Below are positions 32,593 through 40,020 of a DNA stretch of 64,000 nt, in pieces. This DNA is from Amycolatopsis pretoriensis (lineage in GTDB: Bacteria; Actinomycetota; Actinomycetes; Mycobacteriales; Pseudonocardiaceae), in assembly GCF_900107925.1 (NCBI RefSeq), contig NZ_FNUJ01000001.1:248001-312000 (forward strand), in the 5' to 3' direction. A program made the position numbers and the translations under genes. The notes under the pieces are model-generated. The model had not been told where the DNA came from and made no database searches. It saw only the letters and a list, made by a program, of their open reading frames with translations. Within the stretch, counting starts at the first letter, position 1. Every line of letters starts with the position of its first letter.

Positions 32593-34509
32593 TTGTCACG
32601 CAAGACAACCGTCGCGATCGCGGCCGTCGCCGCGACCGTCGCGGCCGGCTTCGGCGGCCTGAGCCCGTCGGCCGCGGCACCCGGCCCCGGCGCACTGACC
32701 ACTTTGGACACTTCGGCCGGCAACCGCGCCGCGCCGGTGCCCGGGCTCTACGACTGGAGCAAGGCCGGCTTCCGCGGCGGGCAGAACCTGCCCGGCGCCG
32801 ACGCCGTCAACCCCAGTGCGAGCTGCCGGATCACCGCGGCGCAGCTCGCTTCCACCTACCAGGTCAAGCCGGACGACGGCGTCGACGACACGGCCGGCAT
32901 CCAAGCCGCCATCGACAAGATCCACACGTCCTGCTCGCCGTCGGCGAGTTACACCAAGCTGAGCCTGATCACCTTCCCGGCCGGCACGCTGAACGTCACG
33001 CACGAAATCCACGTCGACGCGAACTACCTCGTCCTGCGCGGCGCCGGCATGGACGCGACGAAGTTCGTCTACCAGCCCGACAAGAACACCGAGTACGACG
33101 TCGTCACCCCGGACGGCGACCAGTGGGACCAGCACGAGATGAACTACGAGGACGGTTCCGGCGGCTGGCTGTGGCCGGGCCGCGGCCTGTTCCGCGTCCA
33201 GTCGCGCGGTGTCGACCCCAGCTACGCCAGTCAGTACGAATCCGCGCCGGCCAACCGCAAGGACATCCTCGAAGGCACGATCAACGTGCACTGGAAGGCG
33301 GGCGCGAAGCTGCGCGAGAAGCCGGGGGACAAGGGCTTCGCCGCCCGCACCGGTGACAAGACCGTCTACCTGGCCACCGGTGCGAAGACGACGAACATGA
33401 AGGTCGGCGGCTTCATCAACATCCGCGCGGCCAACACGATGAAGTTCTACCAGTCGATGAACGCCGTCCCGACGACGTGGCCGCTGCAGAACCTGCACAT
33501 GCGCCAGCAGTGGTTCACCATCACCGCGCTCGACACCAAGAACCACACGGTGTCCATCGACAAGCCGCTCGAGTACGACGTCCCGGTCGACTCGACTTCG
33601 GACGGTTCGGCGCCGATCGACGGCTCGACGTACGCGTCCAAGGCGTCGCCGATCGTGGACCCGATCGTCGGAGTCGGGTTCGAGGACCTCTCCTACACCC
33701 AGGCCGCTCCGCCCGGCATCACGCCGGAGCAGGCCAAGGACAACTACGGCAACCTCGCGCCGAGCCTGGCCATGCAGGGCATCGTGTTCAAGTGGGCGGC
33801 CGACTCCTGGGTCCGCAACACCCACGCCATCATGACCGGCTCGCACCCGATCGTCACCGAAGAAGCCAAGAACCTGCAGATCGTCGACAACGAGCTGGAC
33901 GGCTCGTGGAACAAGGGCAAGGGCGGCAACGGCTACTTCCGCGGCTCCCGCGTGTGGGACTCGCTCTACGCCGGCAACACGACCCGCGACCTGCGGCACT
34001 TCACGTTCCAGTGGTCGGCTTCGGGCAATGTCGTGATCGGCAACGACATCGACTCCGACTTCAACATCCACGGCGGCTACGAACGCAACAACCTGTTCGA
34101 GCTCAACACGAACCGGGTGTCGTTCGCCCACCGCTCGGGCAACTGCACGGCCCACTGCGGGGACGAAGGCGGCGACGCGCCGGACGATTCGACGTGGTTC
34201 CCGATCTACTGGTCGACCGGGCAGAAGGCGGTCAAGTGGTCCGGGTCTTCCGGGCCCCGCAACGTCTTCTTCGACAACACCATGACGAAGCAGACGACCG
34301 CTGGTGGGGCGTACACGCCGTACTACCCGGACCACACGAAGATCTACCAGTTCGGCTGGGACGGGACCGCCTTCCACCACCTGGACGTCGGCGGCAAGCC
34401 GATCACCGACTGGGCCCACAACGAGCAGAAGGACTACACCGGCGGCCACGGCGTCGACGACTCCAAGACGAGCACGGCCAAGTCCCTGTTCCTGAAGAAC
34501 GCCGGCTGA
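32593..34509 (+). CDS. Secreted right-handed beta-helix polysaccharide-degrading protein
   Basis: 638 residues. The TTG at 32593 is seven bases after GGAGG and starts a signal peptide (LSRKTTVAIAAVAATVAAGF, cleavage near SAAAPG). The mature part opens a pectate-lyase-superfamily beta-helix (KPDDGVDDTAGIQAAIDKIH, ITFPAGTLNVTHEIHVDANY, VLRGAGMDATKF) and continues with regular Asn/Gly/Asp coils (WVRNTHAIMTGSHPIVTEEA, GNVVIGNDIDSDFNIHGGYE). No single catalytic motif I can assign to a CAZy family. The 345-bp leader holds an AT-rich promoter (GGTTACTTTACTAATCC) and one ten-codon TTG ORF behind GGAGGAACTC. It is followed by another beta-helix gene 12 bp later. Confidence 0.75.
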   Translation: MSRKTTVAIAAVAATVAAGFGGLSPSAAAPGPGALTTLDTSAGNRAAPVPGLYDWSKAGFRGGQNLPGADAVNPSASCRITAAQLASTYQVKPDDGVDDTAGIQAAIDKIHTSCSPSASYTKLSLITFPAGTLNVTHEIHVDANYLVLRGAGMDATKFVYQPDKNTEYDVVTPDGDQWDQHEMNYEDGSGGWLWPGRGLFRVQSRGVDPSYASQYESAPANRKDILEGTINVHWKAGAKLREKPGDKGFAARTGDKTVYLATGAKTTNMKVGGFINIRAANTMKFYQSMNAVPTTWPLQNLHMRQQWFTITALDTKNHTVSIDKPLEYDVPVDSTSDGSAPIDGSTYASKASPIVDPIVGVGFEDLSYTQAAPPGITPEQAKDNYGNLAPSLAMQGIVFKWAADSWVRNTHAIMTGSHPIVTEEAKNLQIVDNELDGSWNKGKGGNGYFRGSRVWDSLYAGNTTRDLRHFTFQWSASGNVVIGNDIDSDFNIHGGYERNNLFELNTNRVSFAHRSGNCTAHCGDEGGDAPDDSTWFPIYWSTGQKAVKWSGSSGPRNVFFDNTMTKQTTAGGAYTPYYPDHTKIYQFGWDGTAFHHLDVGGKPITDWAHNEQKDYTGGHGVDDSKTSTAKSLFLKNAG

Positions 34510-34521
34510 GGAGGGGAGACG

Positions 34522-35100
34522 ATGTTCAAAACCATCGCGGCGCTGTCCGCGGCCAAGCCGGGTGACACGATCAAGCTGGCCGACGGCGACTACAGCGGCC
34601 AGTTCGTGGCGACCAAACCGGGGACCGCGTCGGCGCCGATCACCCTCACCGGCAGCGCGAAAGCCGTGCTGCACGACCCGCTGTTCAACCCCGGTGACAC
34701 CGACTGCCCGTCCGGCCAGACCGGCTACGGCCTCTGGCTGCAGGGCGCGAGCTACTGGAACCTCACCGGGTTCACGGTCAAGGACTCCAAGAAGGGCATC
34801 GTGCTCGACGGCGCCACGCACGTCACCATCGACGGCGTCAGCGTGCACGACATCGGCGCCGAAGCCGTGCACTTCCGCAAGAGCAGCGCCTACGGCGTGA
34901 TCAAGAACTCGACCATCATCAACACCGGCAAGGAACAGCCCGGGTACGGCGAAGGCGTCTACCTCGGTTCGGCGAACAGCAACTGGGAGTGCTACGGCAC
35001 GAACGGCGGGAACTCGCCCGACGCGGGTGACTACATCCAGGTGCTGGACAACAGGATCGGCCCGGGCGTGGCGGCCGAGGGCATCGACATCACACGGTGA
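34522..35100 (+). CDS. Truncated beta-helix protein (chondroitinase-B/PL6-like)
   Basis: 192 residues. IAALSAAKPGDTIKLADGDY, ITLTGSAKAVLHDPLF, GYGLWLQGASYWNLTGFTV and TIDGVSVHDIGAEAVHFRKS are the regular first coils of DUF1565/chondroitinase-B-like helices. It lacks a signal peptide, and it ends abruptly at GVAAEGIDITR, where family members continue for further coils. A ribosome site (GGAGGGGAG) precedes the ATG, so it may still be made as a coupled second product. I regard it as a fragment left by a rearrangement; the break coincides with the end of the minus-strand ORF at 35090. Confidence 0.65.
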   Translation: MFKTIAALSAAKPGDTIKLADGDYSGQFVATKPGTASAPITLTGSAKAVLHDPLFNPGDTDCPSGQTGYGLWLQGASYWNLTGFTVKDSKKGIVLDGATHVTIDGVSVHDIGAEAVHFRKSSAYGVIKNSTIINTGKEQPGYGEGVYLGSANSNWECYGTNGGNSPDAGDYIQVLDNRIGPGVAAEGIDITR

Positions 35101-35344
35101 CGAACGCGGCGGGCTGGGGGATCAACTCGACGAACCAGAGCGACTGCGTCTCCCGGAAGAAGCCGAACGTGATCGGCGCGTCCAACACCGCCACCGGCGG
35201 GAAGGGGGTGTCGAAGACGCCCGTGACCCCGGGCAGCTGATCGAGCGCCTCGCCGTCCTCCACCGCCAGGGCGGGCGGCGAGGCGTTCACCATGTGGAAC
35301 ACGGGCGTGCCCGGGAATAGCTCCGCGAAGATCCGGTTGACCAC
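35090..35344 (-). CDS. Hypothetical 84-residue protein beside a rearrangement scar
   Basis: The GTG at 35344 has GGGGGTCC upstream. Nearly every codon ends in G or C, as in true genes here. The peptide has VFHMVNASPPALAVEDGEAL, GVFDTPFPPVAVLDAPITFG and FFRETQSLWFVELIPQP. I know no family. Its stop overlaps the truncated beta-helix gene by 11 bases. It could be a small intact gene or the tail of a lost larger one. Confidence 0.5.
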   Translation of the reverse strand: MVNRIFAELFPGTPVFHMVNASPPALAVEDGEALDQLPGVTGVFDTPFPPVAVLDAPITFGFFRETQSLWFVELIPQPAAFVTV

Positions 35345-35377
35345 TGACGGACCCCCGCGCGAGCCACGGAGCCACCC

Positions 35378-35548
35378 ATGAGATTCCAGGTTTTGGACAT
35401 CCTGACCAACCCGGTGACCGGCCACCGGGTCCGCGCGGCCGCGCCGACGACACTGTGGACCGACCAGGACCCGTACGGCGGCCGCACCGCCGTCCACGGG
35501 CGCACCACCGCCGATGCGGCGGGAAGCATCGAAGGAGCGACGCTGTGA
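35378..35548 (+). CDS. 56-codon ORF, possible remnant of an LLM monooxygenase
   Basis: The start MRFQVLDILTNPVTGHRV is the typical opening of luciferase-like flavin monooxygenases, but after about 20 residues it passes directly into APTTLWTDQDPYGGRTA and HGRTTADAAGSIEGATL. That is consistent with an internal deletion joining N- and C-terminal pieces. GGAG precedes the ATG. Its stop overlaps the GTG of the intact FMN monooxygenase (GTGA), so it may now serve as a coupled leader. The interpretation is an inference. Confidence 0.45.
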   Translation: MRFQVLDILTNPVTGHRVRAAAPTTLWTDQDPYGGRTAVHGRTTADAAGSIEGATL

Positions 35549-36834
35549 CCGGGAAGTCCCTGCACTTCAACGCCTTCATCTGGCCGAACGGCTACCACGA
35601 GTCCGCGTGGCGGGTCGTCGGCGACGACGTCCGCGGCGTGCTCGGGCTGCCGTACTACGCGGACATCGCGCGGACCGCCGAGCGCGGCCTGATGGACTCG
35701 ATCTTCCTCGCCGACAACATCGCGATCGCCGAGTACCGCGTCACGCACCTGCCGCAGACGCAGTTCGACCCGATTTCGGTGCTGTCGGCGCTGGCCGCGG
35801 TCACCGAGAAGATCGGCCTCATCGGGACGGGCTCGACGACCTACAACAAGCCGTGGGAGCTCGCCCGCCGGTTCGCCACGCTCGACCACCTCAGCGGCGG
35901 CCGCGCCGGCTGGAACATCGTCACCACCATCACGTCACTGGCCGCGGCGAACTTCGGCGAGAAGGCGCACCCCGACCACGCCGACCGGTACGAACGCGCG
36001 CACGAGTTCGTCGACGTCGTCACCCGGGCGTGGGACAGCTGGGACGACGACGCGATCGTCGGCGACCGCGAGAACGGCGTGTGGGCCGATCGCTCGAAGC
36101 TGCACGCGCCGCGGTTCCACGGAAAGTTCTACGACGTCGAGGGCGTGCTGCCGTTCCCGCGGTCGCCGCAGGGACGCCCGGTGCTCGTCCAGGCGGGACA
36201 GTCGGCCGCCGGGATCGGGCTCGCCGCCCGGTACGCCGAGCTGGTGTTCTCCGGGCCGCCGTCGCTGGAGGCGGCGGTGAAGTTCCGCGCCGAGCTGGAC
36301 GCCCAGGTCGTCGCGGCCGGCCGGGACCCGTCGGGCGTGCGGGTCCTGCCCGCGTTGATGGTGACCCTGGGCGGCACCGAGGCCGAGGCGAAGGCCCGGG
36401 CGCAGCGGCTCGAAGAGCTGGCCAGTCCCGAGTTCCGCTGGCAGAACGCGCTCTACACCGCGGGTCTCGACCCGGACGCGTTCGACCCGGACGCGCCGCT
36501 ACCGGCCGAGCTGCGGGCCGAGGGCGGCTCTTCCCGGCTGCAGCAGCTCGCCGCGGCGGCCCGGGAGCGGCCCGAGGCTTCGCTGCGGGAGATCGCGCAG
36601 AAGGTGACCGGGGGAGCGGGGCAGGTCCACTTCGTGGGCACGCCCGAGCAGCTCGCCGACCACGTGCTCACCTGGCAGGACGCCGGCGCGGTCGACGGGT
36701 TCACCATCATGGGCTCGACGCTGCCCTGCGAACTGGCGGCGTTCGTCGACCACGTCGTGCCGATCCTGCAGGCCAAGGGCCGGTACCGGACCGAATACGC
36801 CGGCTCGACATTGCGTGATCACCTCGCCGGGTGA
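35545..36834 (+). CDS. FMN-dependent monooxygenase, NtaA/SnaA/DszA type
   Basis: 429 residues. The long luciferase-like branch: LHFNAFIWPNGYHESAWR, TAERGLMDSIFLADNIAIAE, LDHLSGGRAGWNIVTT (a family hallmark), YERAHEFVDVVTRAWDSWDD, VLVQAGQSAAGIGLAARYAE and GTPEQLADHVLTWQDAGAVD. Such enzymes oxidise nitrilotriacetate, sulfur heterocycles or streptogramin precursors with FMNH2 from a separate reductase; no reductase is adjacent. The GTG at 35545 overlaps the upstream short ORF. Confidence 0.88.
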   Translation: MTGKSLHFNAFIWPNGYHESAWRVVGDDVRGVLGLPYYADIARTAERGLMDSIFLADNIAIAEYRVTHLPQTQFDPISVLSALAAVTEKIGLIGTGSTTYNKPWELARRFATLDHLSGGRAGWNIVTTITSLAAANFGEKAHPDHADRYERAHEFVDVVTRAWDSWDDDAIVGDRENGVWADRSKLHAPRFHGKFYDVEGVLPFPRSPQGRPVLVQAGQSAAGIGLAARYAELVFSGPPSLEAAVKFRAELDAQVVAAGRDPSGVRVLPALMVTLGGTEAEAKARAQRLEELASPEFRWQNALYTAGLDPDAFDPDAPLPAELRAEGGSSRLQQLAAAARERPEASLREIAQKVTGGAGQVHFVGTPEQLADHVLTWQDAGAVDGFTIMGSTLPCELAAFVDHVVPILQAKGRYRTEYAGSTLRDHLAG

Positions 36835-36908
36835 TTCCCAGCATGTGGTTTCTGTCGGTGGGGCTGGTTAGGGTCCTGACCGTCAATTGTGATTGAGGAG
36901 TGTGGGAC

Positions 36909-37826
36909 GTGGGCTGGACCCGGAACATCCGAGTGGCCGCGCTGGTGGCGGTGGCCGCTCTGGGCCTGACGGCGTGCGGCGGTGGGGACGACAAGCCCGC
37001 CGCGGCGGGCAAGGGCGGGGCGCCGATCGTCGTCGCGTCCTTCAACTTCACCGACAGCCAGATCCTGGCGGAGATCTACGCGCAGGCCCTGGAGGCCAAG
37101 GGCTACCCGGTGACGCGGAAGCTGAACCTGGGCTCGCGGGAGCTGATCTACCCGTCGCTGAAGTCCGGTGAGCTGCAGTTCATCCCGGAGTACCAGGGCT
37201 CGGCGATCGCCGCCGGGTTCGGCAAGGACCCGGTGAAGGACGCCAAGGGCGAGCACGAGCAGCTGGCGAAGCTGCTCGAGCCCAGCGGGGTCTCGCTGCT
37301 GGACTACGCGGCGGCCGAGGACAAGAACACCTACATAGTGAAGGCCGACCTCGCGCAGTCGAAGGGCCTCGCGACCATCAGCGACCTGAAGAAGCTCGAC
37401 AAGGTCGTCCTGGCGGGCGGGCCGGAGTGCGAGAAGCGCCTGACCTGCTTCAAGGGCTTGACCGACGTCTACAAGCTGACGAACGCGACGTTCCAGACCG
37501 TCCAGGAGCTCGGGCCGCGGGTGCAGCAGCTCGACTCCGGCGGCGTCACGGTCATCCCGGTCGACTCGGTCAGCCCGCAGGCCGGCGACTCGAAGTACGT
37601 GGCGCTCAAGGACGACCTGTCCATGGTGCCGACCGAGAACGTGGTCCCGGCCGTCACCAAGAAGGTCCTCGACGAGCGCGGCGCGGACTTCGCGGCCGCG
37701 GTCAACGCCGTGAGCGCGAAGCTTACGACGGAGGGGATGCGCGACCTGAACAAGCGCGTCGACTCCGACGGCGAGAAGGCCGCGGACGTGGCGAAGGACT
37801 GGCTGTCGCAGCAGGGCCTGGTCTGA
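36909..37826 (+). CDS. Glycine betaine/choline-type substrate-binding lipoprotein (OpuAC/ProX)
   Basis: 305 residues. GTG at 36909 is nine bases after GAGGAG. A lipoprotein signal ends in GLTACGGG, so the mature protein is anchored on the outer membrane face. The binding fold shows IVVASFNFTDSQILAEIYAQ, GYPVTRKLNLGSRELIYPSL, LQFIPEYQGSAI and a Cys pair (PECEKRLTC). No permease or ATPase lies nearby, so it must work with a transporter encoded elsewhere. A strong hairpin ends the transcript. Confidence 0.87.
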   Translation: MGWTRNIRVAALVAVAALGLTACGGGDDKPAAAGKGGAPIVVASFNFTDSQILAEIYAQALEAKGYPVTRKLNLGSRELIYPSLKSGELQFIPEYQGSAIAAGFGKDPVKDAKGEHEQLAKLLEPSGVSLLDYAAAEDKNTYIVKADLAQSKGLATISDLKKLDKVVLAGGPECEKRLTCFKGLTDVYKLTNATFQTVQELGPRVQQLDSGGVTVIPVDSVSPQAGDSKYVALKDDLSMVPTENVVPAVTKKVLDERGADFAAAVNAVSAKLTTEGMRDLNKRVDSDGEKAADVAKDWLSQQGLV

Positions 37827-37832
37827 GCCGGG

Positions 37833-37873
37833 GGGAGGACCTCAGCCGGGTGCCTGCCGGCTGAGGTCCTCCC
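37833..37873. terminator. 17-bp hairpin, bidirectional terminator
   Basis: Arms 37833-37849 (GGGAGGACCTCAGCCGG) and 37857-37873 are perfectly complementary around a seven-base loop. The right arm is also the last codons of the convergent SDR gene, so the hairpin serves both genes. Confidence 0.88.
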
Positions 37874-38645
37874 ACTTCGCGTACTGCTCCGCCCGCAGCC
37901 GGGCCAGTTCCCGGACCATGTCGAAGGACGCACCGCCGACGACGAGCCGGCGTGGCGGGTCGTCCATGGCCGCGACCTGGAGTACGACCGGCGTGGCCGT
38001 CTCGGGTGCGGGTCCGGCGTCGTCGCCCCACATCTCCTCGAGCTCCTTGCGCAGCTCCTGGTAGGCGGGGTCCGGAGTGGTGGCCGTTGTGCCGCTCGTG
38101 AAGAGGTCCGTGGCGTAGCCGCCCATCTGCAGGTTCGTCACGCGCACGCCGAAGCGCTCGACCTCCATGGCCAGCGCGTCGGTCAGGGCGTCCAACGCCG
38201 CCTTGCCGGCGGCGTAGAACCCGACCGACGCCATCCCGCCGCCGCTGCCCATCGACGTCACCTGCAGCAGCCGCCCGCCGCCCTTGAGGTGCGGCAGCAC
38301 GGCTTGGGCGACCCAGAGCGCGCCGAAGAAGTTGACGTCGAAGTGGGCTCGGACCTGTGCTTCGGTGGCTTCTTCGACCATTCCGTAGAGCATCACGCCG
38401 GCGTTGTTGACGACGACGTCGAGCCCGCCGAAAACGGCCGCTGCCTGCTCCACGGCGTCGAACACGGCTTGGCGATCGGTGACGTCCAGCGGGACGTGCA
38501 CGAGCCGGTCGTGGGCGAGCGTGCCTTTCGTCCGGGACGCGGCGACCACCCGGTGGCCGGCCGCGAGTGCGGCTTCGGCGATCGCCCGGCCCAGACCGCG
38601 TGAAGCCCCGGTGACGAACCAGACCTGACCTTCGGTAGCCGTCAT
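37842..38645 (-). CDS. Short-chain dehydrogenase/reductase
   Basis: 267 residues. Classical SDR: TGASRGLG cofactor loop (residues 12-19), VVVNNAGVM (78-86), and Y144-x3-K148 in GFYAAGKAAL. SRTKG after beta-2 suggests NADP(H). The C-terminal AMDDPPRRLVVGGASFDMVR is common in actinomycete oxidoreductases controlled by a divergent TetR, as here. Substrate unknown. Confidence 0.88.
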   Translation of the reverse strand: MTATEGQVWFVTGASRGLGRAIAEAALAAGHRVVAASRTKGTLAHDRLVHVPLDVTDRQAVFDAVEQAAAVFGGLDVVVNNAGVMLYGMVEEATEAQVRAHFDVNFFGALWVAQAVLPHLKGGGRLLQVTSMGSGGGMASVGFYAAGKAALDALTDALAMEVERFGVRVTNLQMGGYATDLFTSGTTATTPDPAYQELRKELEEMWGDDAGPAPETATPVVLQVAAMDDPPRRLVVGGASFDMVRELARLRAEQYAKWEDLSRQAPG

Positions 38646-38669
38646 GGCTCCAACCCCCTGTCGTTCCGC

Positions 38670-38684
38670 GAGACGAATCGTCTC
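38670..38684. promoter_or_regulatory. TetR-type operator between SDR and TetR
   Basis: GAGACGAATCGTCTC is a perfect inverted repeat about a central base, followed by an extra TCGTCTCGCG half, with a further GTTCGTCTCGCC copy near 38738 by the tetR promoter. Placement 24 bp from the SDR start suits autoregulation plus SDR control. Confidence 0.7.
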
Positions 38685-38750
38685 GTCTCGCGGTGTCGAG
38701 TCTGCTTGGCTCTCGGCGGCGTGTCAAGACGGAACGGTTCGTCTCGCCGC

Positions 38751-38756
38751 TAGGCT
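38751..38756 (+). promoter_or_regulatory. -10 element (TAGGCT) of a leaderless promoter
   Basis: TAGGCT lies six bases before the GTG at 38763; there is no ribosome site, so the tetR message probably begins at its start codon. Confidence 0.55.
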
Positions 38757-38762
38757 GTCGGC

Positions 38763-39362
38763 GTGGTCACCAAGAAACCCGACGCCACCCGGCGCAGCGA
38801 GCGGTCCCGCCGGGCGATCCTCGCGTCGACTCGCGAGCTGATCGTCGAGCTCGGCTACGCCAAGGTGTCGATCGACGCCATCGCGGCGCGGGCCGGCGTC
38901 GGCAAGCAGACGATCTACCGGTGGTGGCCGAACAAGGGCGCGGTCGTGTTCGACTCGGTTCTCGAGCTGAGCGCGGACCCGTCCGGCGCGGTCGCCGCGC
39001 TGCCCGACACCGGCGACCTGGCGGCGGACCTGCGCCTGGTCATGCGCGCGACCGTCGCCGAATTCGCCGATCCGGCGTTCGAGGCGCCGATCCGCGCGCT
39101 CAACACGGAAATCGCGAACGACCCGGACCTGGCCACGCTCTACCGCGAGCGGCTCGCCGCCCCCGTCGACGAAGCCAAGAAGGACCGCCTGCGCAGTGCC
39201 CAGCGCGCGGGCCAGCTTGACGCCGATGCCGATCTCGACCTGGTGCTCGAAGTGCTCTACGCGCCGCTGTACCAGCGGTGGCTGCTGCGGACCGGCCCGC
39301 TGACCGAAAGCTACGCCGACGCCTTGGTCGCGGCGGCGCTCAAAGCCTTCGGCGCTAGCTGA
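38763..39362 (+). CDS. TetR-family regulator (divergent SDR)
   Basis: 199 residues. RRAILASTRELIVELGYAKV then AIAARAGVGKQTIYRWWPNK form the helix-turn-helix; a TetR_C-type helical domain follows (YRERLAAPVDEAKK). Divergent from the SDR gene across the GAGACGA operator. The 3' end overlaps the next convergent tetR by eight bases. Confidence 0.88.
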   Translation: MVTKKPDATRRSERSRRAILASTRELIVELGYAKVSIDAIAARAGVGKQTIYRWWPNKGAVVFDSVLELSADPSGAVAALPDTGDLAADLRLVMRATVAEFADPAFEAPIRALNTEIANDPDLATLYRERLAAPVDEAKKDRLRSAQRAGQLDADADLDLVLEVLYAPLYQRWLLRTGPLTESYADALVAAALKAFGAS

Positions 39363-39939
39363 AGGCGACTCGGCCGAGCAGTTCGTCGAGGACGTCGGGC
39401 AGCGGCTGGTCGGCCGAGCCCTCGAGCCACAGCACGCTGGCGGTCCGCACGGCCGCGAGGAACGTCGCCGTCATCAAGCGCGCCAGCGCTTCGTCGAGGT
39501 CGTGACCGCGCGCGACGAGCACCGCGGCCAGGTCGCGCTCCAGGGTGATCTGGTCGCCGGCCTGCTGTGCGAGCAGGGACGGGTGGCGTCGCAGCAGGCG
39601 CAGCTGGGCCACCCATTCGCGGTCGGGGACCGCGCGCCCGTGGTACAGCTCGCGGCTGGCCGCGCGCAGCGCCGGCCACGCCTTTTCGCCGCCCGGCCGG
39701 TGCTCGACCAGGGACACGAGCACGCCGGTCCGTTCCCGGTCGGCGTGCAGGATCGCGTCTTCCTTGTTCGTGAAGTAGTTGGAGAACGTCCGGCGCGAGA
39801 CGCCCACCGCGTCGGCGATGTCCTCGACCGTCACCCCGTCCAGCCCGCGCTCCATCGCCAGGTGCAGCGCGGCCTCGTGCAACGACTGCCGCGTCGCCGC
39901 CTTCTTGCGGGCGCGGAGGTCGAGGGTGTCCATGCGCAC
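39355..39939 (-). CDS. TetR-family regulator of the MFS exporter
   Basis: 194 residues. The helix-turn-helix is VEDIADAVGVSRRTFSNYFT, with the NYF triad characteristic of AcrR-like exporters' repressors. GTG at 39939 is seven bases after GGGAG; an ATG two codons later is possible. Two inverted repeats (39960, 39977) lie in the 81-bp gap to the divergent MFS gene. Confidence 0.88.
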   Translation of the reverse strand: MRMDTLDLRARKKAATRQSLHEAALHLAMERGLDGVTVEDIADAVGVSRRTFSNYFTNKEDAILHADRERTGVLVSLVEHRPGGEKAWPALRAASRELYHGRAVPDREWVAQLRLLRRHPSLLAQQAGDQITLERDLAAVLVARGHDLDEALARLMTATFLAAVRTASVLWLEGSADQPLPDVLDELLGRVAFS

Positions 39940-39959
39940 AGAGTAACTCCCGGACTAAT

Positions 39960-39991
39960 TTGCCCATTGTGCAAGTTTGCCCAATGGGCAA
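39960..39991. promoter_or_regulatory. Paired TetR operators for exporter control
   Basis: TTGCCCATTGTGCAA (39960-39974) and the perfect TTGCCCAATGGGCAA (39977-39991) share the TTGCCCA half and are 17 bp apart, which would put two dimers on nearly opposite faces. They cover the promoters of both divergent genes. Confidence 0.78.
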
Positions 39992-40020
39992 TGATGGTCC
40001 GGAACGTGCGAAGGGATGCC

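Noticed and set aside
32596..34872. 758-codon minus-strand ORF opposite the beta-helix genes
   Set aside because: Val/Asp/Arg-rich shadow translation without domains; the plus strand has a signal peptide and regular beta-helix coils.
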